A stretch of DNA of 64,000 bases from GCA-2731375 sp964631725 (GTDB lineage: Bacteria > Pseudomonadota > Alphaproteobacteria > GCA-2731375): positions 1 through 64,000 of the forward strand of contig CAZVYX010000028.1 in NCBI GenBank assembly GCA_964631725.1, read 5' to 3'. The notes below the pieces were generated by a model that did no database searches, was not told where the DNA came from, and was given only the letters and a program-made list of their open reading frames with translations. This document shows positions 16,078-24,866 of this stretch, in pieces (within the stretch, counting starts at the first letter, position 1; each line of letters opens with the position of its first letter). The translations under genes were made by a program, and so were the position numbers.

Positions 16078-17187
16078 ATGACCGCCCAGCAACAGGCCCG
16101 GTATTGGCTATTGGCCCTGGCCATTCTGCTTGCCCTGATCTGGCTGTTGAGTTCAATTCTGCTGCCGTTCGTCGCCGGCATGGCGGTGGCCTATTTTCTG
16201 GACCCGCCCACGGACAAGCTGGAGGCGAAGGGTCTGTCGCGCAGCCTGGCCACCTCCATCGTGGTCGTGGCCTTCTTCGTGTTGGTCGTGATGGCCGCGT
16301 TGCTGTTGGTGCCGATCCTGCAGTCGCAAATTACCGGTTTCGCCGACCGCCTGCCGGGTTATATCGCCGGCCTGCGGGAAACCGCGTTGCCGGTATTGAT
16401 CGATCTGGGTGCGCGCGTCGGGATTGATGTCGGGGCGTCCGCCGGCGATGCGGTGAAGGAGATCGCGGCCGATGCGGTCGGTTTTGGCTTCCGGCTGTTG
16501 CGGCAGGCCTGGAGCGGCGGTCTGGCGGTGTTCAACATCCTCTCCCTGCTGGTAATCACGCCCGTGGTGGCGTTTTACCTGCTGCGCGACTTCGATCACA
16601 TGATCGGCGCATTGAATGACTGGCTGCCGCGCCAGCATGCCGATGCGGTGCGCCGGGTACTCTTGGATATCGACGATGTCATGGCCGGGTTCATTCGCGG
16701 CCAGGGCACGGTTTGCCTGATCCTGGCCTGTTTTTATGGCCTGTCGCTGACCTTCGCCGGTCTGGAGTTTGGCCTGATCATTGGTTTGTTCAGCGGCCTG
16801 GTTTCCTTCGTGCCCTTTGTCGGCGCCCTGTTGGGTCTGGTTCTGTCCATGTTGACGGCGTTGACCCAGTTTCTGCCCGAGGGCGATTTCCTGCGCATTG
16901 CCATTATCGCCGCCATCTTCGTCGTCGGGCAGGTGATGGAGGGCTATGTCCTGACGCCGCGGCTGTTGGGCGACCGTATCGGGCTGCATCCGGTTTGGGT
17001 GATGTTTGCCCTGCTGGCGGGCGGCGCGCTGTTCGGTTTTGTCGGCGTTTTGATTTCCGTGCCCGCCGCCGCCGCGATTGGCGTCATGGTGCGTTTCGCC
17101 CATGGCCACTATCTGGGCAGCCTGCTCTATCTTGGCGCCGACGGGCCACCGTCCGATGATCCGCCCGGTGACGGGGCCGCATCGTGA
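16078..17187 (+). CDS. AI-2E family (PerM-like) membrane transporter
   Basis: A 369-residue protein with about eight membrane spans and a soluble central region (about 115-200). The C-terminal block with PFVGALLGLVLSMLTAL and GQVMEGYVLTPRLLGDRIGLHP is characteristic of the AI-2E/PerM family, whose members export signalling molecules or act in Na+/H+ exchange. ATG at 16078 is preferred since it directly follows GGTAGGC and upstream residues lie in the previous gene. The gene ends in a GTGA overlap with hda. Confidence 0.88.
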   Translation: MTAQQQARYWLLALAILLALIWLLSSILLPFVAGMAVAYFLDPPTDKLEAKGLSRSLATSIVVVAFFVLVVMAALLLVPILQSQITGFADRLPGYIAGLRETALPVLIDLGARVGIDVGASAGDAVKEIAADAVGFGFRLLRQAWSGGLAVFNILSLLVITPVVAFYLLRDFDHMIGALNDWLPRQHADAVRRVLLDIDDVMAGFIRGQGTVCLILACFYGLSLTFAGLEFGLIIGLFSGLVSFVPFVGALLGLVLSMLTALTQFLPEGDFLRIAIIAAIFVVGQVMEGYVLTPRLLGDRIGLHPVWVMFALLAGGALFGFVGVLISVPAAAAIGVMVRFAHGHYLGSLLYLGADGPPSDDPPGDGAAS

Positions 17188-17864
17188 GCAGCATAGATCA
17201 AATGACACTAGACCTGCCCGTGCGGACGGCGCGGGAAGGTGCGGATTTTCTGGTGACGGAAAGTAATTCGGATGCGGTCGCCTGGCTGGACCGGTGGCCG
17301 GATTGGCCAGCGCCCGCGCTTTGCCTTTATGGCCCGGCGGGCAGCGGCAAGAGCCATTTAGCGCACCTTTGGTGTGAGCGCACGAAGGGCCGGCGGATCA
17401 CGCTGGATCAACTGGACACGGCGGCGGTGCCGGCCCTGGCCGCCCATGGCGCAATAGCACTTGATATCTCGGGCGATATCGCGGCCGGCGAGCCCTTGCT
17501 GCATCTCTACAATATGCTGGCCGAACATGGCGGCTATCTGCTGCTGGCCGCCCGTACCCCGCCCGGGAAATGGCGGCTGCCCCTGGCGGATTTACGTTCC
17601 CGCCTATTGGCGGCGCCCGCCGTCGGTATCCATCCACCCGATGATCAACTGCTCGTGGCGGTAATGGCGAAAATGTTCGCCGACCGTCAGGTGCGTGTCG
17701 GCCATGATGTGCTATTATATCTGGCGGCCCGCATCGAACGTTCCTTTGCCGCCGCCGAGGCAGCCGTGGCCCGCCTGGATCAGGCTTCGCTATCGGGGCA
17801 GCGTCCGATCACCGTACCCTTGGCGCGCCAGGCCGTTACCGTTGTTCAAGCGACATCGGGCTGA
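17184..17864 (+). CDS. hda: Hda-like DnaA regulatory inactivator
   Basis: A 226-residue protein made only of the DnaA-type AAA+ domain, without the DNA-binding C-terminal domain. With the sliding clamp it stimulates ATP hydrolysis by DnaA and prevents over-initiation. Residues 6-12, QMTLDLP, match the clamp-binding peptide found at the N-terminus of Hda. Walker A is GPAGSGKSH; the Walker B region, ALDISGD, is degenerate; and RIERSFAAAEAAVARLD near the C-terminus is sensor 2-like. The window also has three perfect DnaA boxes near nrdJ, possible targets of the same control. Confidence 0.88.
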   Translation: MSSIDQMTLDLPVRTAREGADFLVTESNSDAVAWLDRWPDWPAPALCLYGPAGSGKSHLAHLWCERTKGRRITLDQLDTAAVPALAAHGAIALDISGDIAAGEPLLHLYNMLAEHGGYLLLAARTPPGKWRLPLADLRSRLLAAPAVGIHPPDDQLLVAVMAKMFADRQVRVGHDVLLYLAARIERSFAAAEAAVARLDQASLSGQRPITVPLARQAVTVVQATSG

Positions 17865-17890
17865 GTTTCGAAATTGGGGAGAGAGCTATC

Positions 17891-18670
17891 ATGGACCTGG
17901 GAATTGCCGGCAAATCAGCCATTGTCTGTGCCGCATCGAAGGGCCTGGGCAAGGGTTGCGCCCTGGCCCTGGCGCGGGAAGGCGTCGCCATCACCATCAG
18001 TGCCCGGGGCGAAGAAGCATTGGCCGCCACGGCGGAGGAAATCCGCGCGGAAACCGGCGTTACGGTCAGGGCCGTGGTCTGCGATGTCACGACCTCCCTG
18101 GGCCGGGCGGAATTGCTGTCGGCCTGTCCCGAACCCGATATTCTGATCAACAACGCGGGTGGACCGCCGGCTGGTGATTTTCGCGATTTTTCCATGGAGG
18201 ATTGGCAAAAGGCGGTGAACGCCAACATGTTGAGCCCGATCGAGCTGATCAAGGCGACCGTCGATGGCATGTTGGAGCGTGGTTTTGGCCGTATTGTCAA
18301 TATAACCTCGGCCGCGGTGCGCTCACCGATTGACGAACTTTGCCTATCCAACGGCGCCCGTTGTGGCCTTACCGGCTTTGTCGCCGGCTTGTCGCGCAAG
18401 ACCATCGGTGCCAACGTGACCATCAACAATCTGTTGCCGGGTCCTTTCGACACCGACCGGTTGCGTGGCAATATCGAGCACCGGGCCAAGGCCGCCGGCA
18501 GGGAGGTCGACGAAATGCGCCAGATCGCGGCGGCCAACAACCCGGCCGGCCGCTTTGGCACGGTTGATGAATTTGGCGCCACCTGCGCCTTTATGTGCAG
18601 TGTCCATACCGGTTTCATGACCGGCCAGCAGATCATGATGGATGGCGGTGCCTTTCCGGGCACCATGTAG
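17891..18670 (+). CDS. SDR-family oxidoreductase with altered active site
   Basis: A 259-residue classical short-chain dehydrogenase: cofactor loop ASKGLGKGCALAL (about 15-27), NNAGG (about 90) and the serine strand VNITSAAVRSP. Where the catalytic Tyr-x3-Lys is expected the sequence reads LCLSNGARCGL, so Tyr and Lys are replaced by Ser and Arg. This is the pattern of a ketoacyl-reductase-like subgroup of SDRs, not obviously a mutation. The C-terminus 'MTGQQIMMDGGAFPGTM' is normal. The reaction is unknown. It has its own good ribosome site and follows hda. Confidence 0.85.
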   Translation: MDLGIAGKSAIVCAASKGLGKGCALALAREGVAITISARGEEALAATAEEIRAETGVTVRAVVCDVTTSLGRAELLSACPEPDILINNAGGPPAGDFRDFSMEDWQKAVNANMLSPIELIKATVDGMLERGFGRIVNITSAAVRSPIDELCLSNGARCGLTGFVAGLSRKTIGANVTINNLLPGPFDTDRLRGNIEHRAKAAGREVDEMRQIAAANNPAGRFGTVDEFGATCAFMCSVHTGFMTGQQIMMDGGAFPGTM

Positions 18671-18689
18671 GCAAGGGGAGAACGGGAAC

Positions 18690-19148
18690 ATGGGTATCTG
18701 GCGATTGATCGTTGCGGTTTCGCTGATGGCGCTGCTGCCCCTGGCCCCGGCCGGGGCCAGCGAAAACGAAGGGGCCGTGGGGGCCTTGGGCACCTGGGCG
18801 ACCGAAGGGGGCAAATCGCACGTGGAAATCGTGAGCTGCGGGGAGAAACTTTGCGGCAGTATTGTCTGGTTGAAGGAGCCCATGAACGAAGAGGGCAATC
18901 CCAAGCATGACGCCAACAATCCCGACGCCGATTTGCAGACCCGCCCGATCATCGGTCTGCCGCTGCTGGCAAATTTCATGGCCGGTGACGAAACCAATGT
19001 CTGGAACGACGGCACTATATACAATCCGGAGGATGGCGAGATTTATTCCTGCACCATCACTCTGGTGGACGGACGCACATTGAAGGTACGCGGCTATGTG
19101 GGCCTGCCGTTGTTTGGCAAGACCCAGATCTGGACCCGGGTCAATTAG
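18690..19148 (+). CDS. DUF2147 domain-containing exported protein
   Basis: A 152-residue protein with a signal peptide (LIVAVSLMALLPLAPAGAS) followed by a DUF2147 domain. The sequence begins with the family pattern G-x-W-x-T-E-G-G-K-S and continues with CGEKLCGSIVWLKEP, and it has late segments IYNPEDGEIYSCTITL and LKVRGYVGLPLFGKTQIWTRV. The family is a small beta-barrel-like periplasmic domain of unknown function. The first of two ATGs is inside the SDR gene; ATG at 18690 follows AAGGGGAG and is preferred. Confidence 0.85.
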   Translation: MGIWRLIVAVSLMALLPLAPAGASENEGAVGALGTWATEGGKSHVEIVSCGEKLCGSIVWLKEPMNEEGNPKHDANNPDADLQTRPIIGLPLLANFMAGDETNVWNDGTIYNPEDGEIYSCTITLVDGRTLKVRGYVGLPLFGKTQIWTRVN

Positions 19149-19185
19149 GTTGGGCAATTGCCAATTGGTTTTGGAGGCATGAACA

Positions 19186-21345
19186 GTGTCGCAGGCGGAA
19201 CAACGGGACGAAGACGGAATAGCGGTACCGGCCGAACCGACGGATCCGGGGAAGCGCTATATCAACCGCGAACTCTCGTGGCTGGCCTTCAATCAACGGG
19301 TGATGGAGGAGGCGCGGAACCCGAGCCACCCGCTGCTTGAGCGGCTGCGCTTTCTGTCCATATCCGCCACCAACCTGGATGAGTTCTATATGGTCCGCGT
19401 GGCCGGTCTGCATGGTCAGATGCGGGCCGGTATCGATCAGGTCAGCGATGACGGCCGGACGCCGTCGCAGCAACTTACCGCGATCAACGAACTGGCGGGC
19501 CAGATCATGGCCGAGCAGGGGCGCTATTGGATTGATTTGATCGGCGAGTTGCGCGAGGCCGGGATCACCCTGGTCGCGCCGGATGACCTTTCGGAGGAGG
19601 AACGGGATTTTCTCGCCGTGCATTTTCTGCAACGGATCTTTCCCGTGCTCACACCCCTGGCCATCGATCCGGCGCATCCATTCCCCTTTATCCAAAATCT
19701 CGGTTTTGCCATGGTGTTGCAGTTGCGCCGGGATGCCGACGATACCTTCATGAATGCCCTGGTGCCCCTGCCGCAGATGGTTGACCGCTTTATCCGCCTG
19801 CCGGGCCGGGAGATCAGATTTATCAGTCTGGAGAATTTGGTCGGGCTGTTCCTGGATCAGCTTTTTCCCGGTTATACGACCGAGGGGCGGGGCCTGTTCC
19901 GGGTCATTCGCGACAGCGATATCGAGGTCGAGGAAGAGGCGGAGGATCTGGTCCGGTTCTTCCAGACCGCGCTGAAGCGCCGCCGCCGGGGCAGTGTCAT
20001 CAGTCTTTGGGTCGACGCGGCGATGCCTGACGACCTGCGCCGCTTCGTGGCCCGCAACATGGCCGTGGGAAGCCGTGAAGTCATGGCCATTGATGGCGCC
20101 CTGGGCCTTTCGGACGTGGACCAGTTGATTGTCGATGACCGGCCCGATCTGAAGTTCGAACCCTATAATGCGCGTTTCCCCGAACGCATCCGTGAACTGG
20201 GTGGCGATTGCTTCGCCGCCATCCGGGCCAAGGATATTCTTGTCCACCATCCCTACGAGAGCTTTGATGTGGTGGCGCAGTTCTTGACCCAGGCGGCGCG
20301 GGACCCGGATGTCATCGCGATCAAGCAGACCCTGTACCGAACATCCGACGATTCACCCATCGTCAAAGCCCTGATCGCCGCCGCCGAGAGCGGCAAATCG
20401 GTTACCGCGCTGGTCGAGCTGAAGGCGCGCTTTGACGAAGAAGCCAATATCAAATGGGCCCGGGATCTGGAACGCGCCGGCGTGCATGTGGTTTACGGCT
20501 TCATGGATTTAAAGACCCATGCCAAGGTTTCGTATGTGGCCCGGCGCGAGGGCGACGAGCTGCTGACCTACGTGCATTTCGGCACCGGTAACTATCATCC
20601 GGTGACCGCGAAATCGTATACGGATTTGTCGTTTTTTACCGCCGATCCGGACCTGGGCGCCGATGCGGCGCGGCTGTTCAATTACCTGACCGGCTATGCC
20701 CAGCCCGAATATTTCGACCGTCTGGTGATATCTCCCGTCGGCATGCGGGATTCCATTCTGGCCCTGATCGAACAGGAGATCGCGCATGTCAGAGCCGGCC
20801 GGCCCGGCGCCATTTGGGCCAAGTTGAACTCCCTGGTCGATAGCCAGGTTATCGACGCGCTTTACGCCGCTTCCAACGCCGGAGTTGAGATCGATCTGGT
20901 GGTGCGCGGCATCTGTTGTCTGCGGCCCGGCGTGCCCGGGATGTCGGAAAACATCACCGTCAAGAGTATCGTTGGCCGTTTTCTCGAACATGGCCGCATC
21001 GCCTGCTTCGGCAACGGCCATGGCCTGCCCTCGGCCGAGGCAAAGATCTTCATCTCGTCGGCGGATTGGATGCCGCGTAACTTCGACCGCCGGGTCGAGG
21101 CCATGGTGCCGATTGAGAACCCAACGGTGCATGAGCAAATCATGAACCAGATCATGGTGGCGAACTATAACGACCGCCGGCAAAGCTGGGTGTTGAATTC
21201 CAACGACCGTTACGAGCGCGTGATCGTGGAGGGCGACGATTTCTCGGCCCACCGCTATTTCATGACCAATCCTTCCCTATCCGGCCGGGGCAGCGCCTTG
21301 CAGGATAGCAAGGTCGATCTGCACTTGGCCCTGGAACGAGAGTAG
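19186..21345 (+). CDS. ppk1: Polyphosphate kinase 1
   Basis: A 719-residue enzyme that makes long-chain polyphosphate from ATP. The N-terminal RYINRELSWLAFNQRVMEEA, the SATNLDEFYMVRVAG block, the autophosphorylated His in LKTHAKVSYVARR, GTGNYHPVTAKSYTD, and the second His in VGRFLEHGRIACFGNG are all present. The GTG start is eight bases after GGAGG. A nearer ATG (19179) would be out of frame. It is followed by ppx, the enzyme that degrades the product, 14 bases later; ppk-ppx pairs are common. Confidence 0.97.
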   Translation: MSQAEQRDEDGIAVPAEPTDPGKRYINRELSWLAFNQRVMEEARNPSHPLLERLRFLSISATNLDEFYMVRVAGLHGQMRAGIDQVSDDGRTPSQQLTAINELAGQIMAEQGRYWIDLIGELREAGITLVAPDDLSEEERDFLAVHFLQRIFPVLTPLAIDPAHPFPFIQNLGFAMVLQLRRDADDTFMNALVPLPQMVDRFIRLPGREIRFISLENLVGLFLDQLFPGYTTEGRGLFRVIRDSDIEVEEEAEDLVRFFQTALKRRRRGSVISLWVDAAMPDDLRRFVARNMAVGSREVMAIDGALGLSDVDQLIVDDRPDLKFEPYNARFPERIRELGGDCFAAIRAKDILVHHPYESFDVVAQFLTQAARDPDVIAIKQTLYRTSDDSPIVKALIAAAESGKSVTALVELKARFDEEANIKWARDLERAGVHVVYGFMDLKTHAKVSYVARREGDELLTYVHFGTGNYHPVTAKSYTDLSFFTADPDLGADAARLFNYLTGYAQPEYFDRLVISPVGMRDSILALIEQEIAHVRAGRPGAIWAKLNSLVDSQVIDALYAASNAGVEIDLVVRGICCLRPGVPGMSENITVKSIVGRFLEHGRIACFGNGHGLPSAEAKIFISSADWMPRNFDRRVEAMVPIENPTVHEQIMNQIMVANYNDRRQSWVLNSNDRYERVIVEGDDFSAHRYFMTNPSLSGRGSALQDSKVDLHLALERE

Positions 21346-21359
21346 CGCGGAAGAAAACC

Positions 21360-22877
21360 TTGCAGGCTGGAACCTTGAGGAAAGACCGACTGGCGGTCAT
21401 TGATGTCGGCTCGAATTCCGTGCGGATGGTGGTTTATCCCACCACCGCGCTGGCCGCGCCGCCATTGTTCAATGAAAAGGCCATGTGCGGCCTGGGCCGG
21501 GAGCAGGCACCGGGCGGCGCATTGGCGGCCGGCGCCATGCAGCAGGCCATCGATACCATCGCCAGGTTCGCCCATGTCGCGAACGCCATGGACGTCGGCG
21601 TCATTGATGCGGCGACGACGGCGGCGGTGCGCGAGGCATCGAACGGGGACGAATTTCTCAACCGTGTGCGGGCGGAGACCGGCATTTCCGTGCGCATCCT
21701 GTCCGGCGTGGAAGAGGCGCGGCTGTCCGCGATGGGCGTGCTGGCCGCCAGCCCGGGGGCGCATGGCCTGGTTGGTGATCTGGGCGGCGGCAGCCTGGAA
21801 TTGATGCATTTGCGGCCCGACCGGCAAGATGGCCTTGGTGATGGTATCAGCCTGCCGTTGGGCACCTTGCGCCTGGCATCGCTTGCGGGCGGCGACGGCG
21901 GCAGTATTGACCGTTACATCGATGACGGCCTGGCCGGCGTGAAATGGCTGGAGGAGAACAGGGGCGGTGATCTCTATATCGTCGGCGGCGCATGGCGCAG
22001 CCTTGGCCGCCTGGAAATGGCGCGAAACCGCTATCCCTTGCGGGTGTTGCACGGCTATACCCTGCCGGCCGACCGGGTTGTCTCGATGTGCCAGCTATTT
22101 GCCGGCCTTAGCCTGGAAAGTCTGCGGCGGATAGAGGCGGCGCCAAGGGACCGCCTGGATGACCTGCCGTTGGCGGCCCGGGTCCTGGGCCGGCTGTTGC
22201 ATGCCAGTGGCGCCAAACGGGTTATTTTCTCGGCCTATGGTTTGCGCGAGGGGATGTTGCAGGACCATCTGTCGCCGGAACAGTTATCGGTCGACCCATT
22301 GTTGGCGTCCTGCCGGCTGACGGCATTGGCATCGTCGTGGGACGCCGAGGACGGCCTGGGCCATGGCCATGGCGATGGTGGCAAATTAAGCGATTGGCTT
22401 TCGCCACTGTTCCCCAAAGAGACCGCGGCCGAGGGGCGGCTGCGATTGGCCGCCAGCCTGCTCTCTGATATCGGCTGGCGGATCCACCCCGACGAACGTC
22501 CCGATCACGCCATGGCCGATGTTCTGCGCGCGCCCTTGATCGGATTGGATCATACACAGCGGATCAAATTGGCGCTCGCCATCCGCTTTCGTTACACCCA
22601 CAAGCGCGACAGCCGCTGGGTTGAACGCTACGGGCATCTGATCGAGGACGAAGACCGGATTTGGTCGCGCCAGGTCGGGCAGGCCCTGCGGCTGGCCCAT
22701 ACCCTATGCGGCGGCATGGTGACGCTGTTGGCGCAGTATCGACTGAGCATGGATGAGGACAGCATCACTCTCCATTGCCAGCCCGGAACCGCGCACCTGA
22801 TCGGCGAGGCGGCGCGCAAGCGCCTCTCCGCCATGGCACGCAGTTTCGATCGAAAAGGCGGCGTCGCGACAGATTGA
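21360..22877 (+). CDS. ppx: Exopolyphosphatase (Ppx/GppA family)
   Basis: A 505-residue protein of the ASKHA fold: phosphate-1 loop VIDVGSNSVRMVVY, the catalytic-Glu region RILSGVEEARLSAMG, and phosphate-2 loop GDLGGGSLELMHL. It releases phosphate from polyphosphate or removes the 5' phosphate of pppGpp. The C-terminal 200 residues resemble the HD-like helical domain of Ppx. TTG at 21360 with GGAAGA six bases upstream is used as start; a second TTG at 21375 is possible. It follows ppk1, likely as one operon. Confidence 0.92.
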   Translation: MQAGTLRKDRLAVIDVGSNSVRMVVYPTTALAAPPLFNEKAMCGLGREQAPGGALAAGAMQQAIDTIARFAHVANAMDVGVIDAATTAAVREASNGDEFLNRVRAETGISVRILSGVEEARLSAMGVLAASPGAHGLVGDLGGGSLELMHLRPDRQDGLGDGISLPLGTLRLASLAGGDGGSIDRYIDDGLAGVKWLEENRGGDLYIVGGAWRSLGRLEMARNRYPLRVLHGYTLPADRVVSMCQLFAGLSLESLRRIEAAPRDRLDDLPLAARVLGRLLHASGAKRVIFSAYGLREGMLQDHLSPEQLSVDPLLASCRLTALASSWDAEDGLGHGHGDGGKLSDWLSPLFPKETAAEGRLRLAASLLSDIGWRIHPDERPDHAMADVLRAPLIGLDHTQRIKLALAIRFRYTHKRDSRWVERYGHLIEDEDRIWSRQVGQALRLAHTLCGGMVTLLAQYRLSMDEDSITLHCQPGTAHLIGEAARKRLSAMARSFDRKGGVATD

Positions 22878-22897
22878 TGGCGCCAGGTGCGTTGTTG

Positions 22898-23467
22898 TTA
22901 TTCCGCCGCGTCGGGACGTAGGCGTTCCGCCTTTACCGCCGCGGTCTCGGCCGACCAACGGGCCAGGACCTCGGCTGATTTGGCCTCTTCATCGGCCAGG
23001 ATCGCCTCGTGGCGTTCGGTGCGCTGGGTGAATTCAAGCTGCAGGCCGTTGGGATCATGAAAATAGATCGAAGTGACGAAGCCATGTTCAATGGGCCCCC
23101 GTACCGGCAGGCCATGGGCTTCCAATCTTTCCTTGAAGCGTTCCAGTTCCGCCCGGCTTTCCACCTCGAAGGCGAAATGATACTCCTGCATGCTGTCCTT
23201 CTTGTAGAAAAAGCTCTCCCTGACGCTGTCGGGCAGGTCGAAGAAGGCGATGTAGTTGCCGTCCGCCATCTCAAAGAACAGATGCAGATAACGCAGATCC
23301 ACATCCGTGCCCGGCCGTTTCTCGATGGCCAGGGCGGCGCGCATGCGCATGCCCAGGACATCGCAGTAGAAATCACGGGTTTCCCGGGCGTCGCGGCACA
23401 GATAGGCGCTGTGATGCATACCCAAGATCTTTGGTGCAGTTTGCTGTTCCAAGGTCTTCGCAACCAT
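22898..23467 (-). CDS. VOC family dioxygenase-like protein
   Basis: A 189-residue protein with two beta-alpha-beta-beta-beta modules. Putative metal ligands are His in ILGMHHSAYLC, His in MQEYHFAFEVES, and Glu in GLQLEFTQR, the pattern expected for an active metal-dependent VOC enzyme such as an extradiol-type dioxygenase or a glyoxalase-type isomerase. A C-terminal tail of about 35 charged residues follows. The substrate is unknown. It lies 64 bases downstream of rnd on the same strand and converges on ppx. Confidence 0.78.
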   Translation of the reverse strand: MVAKTLEQQTAPKILGMHHSAYLCRDARETRDFYCDVLGMRMRAALAIEKRPGTDVDLRYLHLFFEMADGNYIAFFDLPDSVRESFFYKKDSMQEYHFAFEVESRAELERFKERLEAHGLPVRGPIEHGFVTSIYFHDPNGLQLEFTQRTERHEAILADEEAKSAEVLARWSAETAAVKAERLRPDAAE

Positions 23468-23531
23468 GGTGATTTTCCCCCATTCACGTGTTGCCGCTGG
23501 AACTCTTCACTATCTCTTTGACGGTAACAAT

Positions 23532-24701
23532 TCAGCCGGTGTGGATCAACTCCACGCGCTTGCCCTTGGCCGTCATGGCCAGACGGCCATGTTTCAGGTC
23601 CAGGGCATCATTGCCGAAGATTTCCCGCCGCCAGCCGCGCAGGGCGGCCACATCCGCTTCGTCGTCGGCGGCAATACGCTCCAGGTCCGAGACCGTGGCG
23701 ACCAGTTTTTGCGCCACGTCGTTGGCCTCGCACTTGGTTTTCAGCAGAACCTTCAGCAAATCGACCAGCGGGCCCAGGCCACGCGGCAGAATGACCTGCG
23801 CCGTCGGCTTGGGCACCTGATCCTTTGGCAGGTTGCGCCCACGCTCCACCGCGGCCAGCAATTCCTCTCCCGCCGGGCCTTCCGCCAGGCCCTTGGAGAC
23901 GGCCCGCAGGCGGCCCAGATTATTCACCGTCTCCGGCATTTCCGCCGCGATTTCCTGAATAGCCTCGTCCTTGAGGACATGGCCGCGGGGCATGTCGCGG
24001 CGTTGCGCTTCGCGCTCGCGCCAGGCGGCGATCTCCTTCGCCACACCCAAATACTGCGGATTGCGGCTGCGGATCTTGAGGCGCCGCCAGACTTCGTCAG
24101 GCGATTGGATGTAGGTCTCGGTATTGGTCAGTACCGCCATCTCTTCCTGCAGCCAATTGGCCCGCTCCGATTCTTCCAGCTGCCGGCACAGGGCTTCATA
24201 AACCGCCAGCAAATGCGTCACGTCGTCCAGGGCGTAGCCGATCTGTTTGTCGCTCAGGGGCCGACGGCTCCAATCGGTGAAGCGGGAGCCTTTGTCGATA
24301 CGGGCACCGGCCAGTTTTTCAACCAGGCGGTCGTAGCCGACGGAATCGCCAAAGCCACAGACCATGGCCGCGATTTGCGTGTCGAACATGGGCGAGGGCA
24401 CGACATTATTCTGCTGCACGAAGATTTCCACGTCCTGACGGGCGGCATGAAAAACCTTGATCACGTTCTGATTGGCCAGCAAATCCGCCAATGGTGAGAG
24501 ATCCATGTCCTCGGCCAGCGGGTCTACAGCCCTCGCGATGTCATGATTTGCCAGTTGCACCAGGCACAGCCGTGGCCAATAGGTCCGGTCACGGATGAAC
24601 TCCGTGTCGATGGTAATATAGGGCGAGGCGGACAATTGGGCGCAGAAGGCGGCCAATGTCTCGCTATCATCGATTAATTCGGCAATACGCTGGGGTGACA
24701 T
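23532..24701 (-). CDS. rnd: Ribonuclease D
   Basis: A 389-residue 3'-to-5' exoribonuclease that trims tRNA and other RNA ends. DEDD catalytic residues are visible: Asp and Glu in TIDTEFIRD, Asp in FHAARQDVEIF, and Tyr and Asp in GYALDDVTHLL. An HRDC domain follows (about 205-285), then a further C-terminal helical region. ATG at 24701 is taken because upstream residues are unlike the family; it has no visible ribosome-binding site, so a leaderless or weakly initiated message is possible. It diverges from aspS. Confidence 0.93.
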   Translation of the reverse strand: MSPQRIAELIDDSETLAAFCAQLSASPYITIDTEFIRDRTYWPRLCLVQLANHDIARAVDPLAEDMDLSPLADLLANQNVIKVFHAARQDVEIFVQQNNVVPSPMFDTQIAAMVCGFGDSVGYDRLVEKLAGARIDKGSRFTDWSRRPLSDKQIGYALDDVTHLLAVYEALCRQLEESERANWLQEEMAVLTNTETYIQSPDEVWRRLKIRSRNPQYLGVAKEIAAWREREAQRRDMPRGHVLKDEAIQEIAAEMPETVNNLGRLRAVSKGLAEGPAGEELLAAVERGRNLPKDQVPKPTAQVILPRGLGPLVDLLKVLLKTKCEANDVAQKLVATVSDLERIAADDEADVAALRGWRREIFGNDALDLKHGRLAMTAKGKRVELIHTG

Positions 24702-24866
24702 GAGGAGAGCTATACACAATTTATCCTCCGTCGTCGCCCCCGCTGTTTTTTTGCACCCTAAATACCCCGCTTGCCCTTGACAGAACGGCACGTTCCGTGC
24801 GGTTTAACGCCGCCGCCCGCAGCGCAGCCGGGGGCTCCGCAAAAGACCAATCCAAGGATCGTGGAC

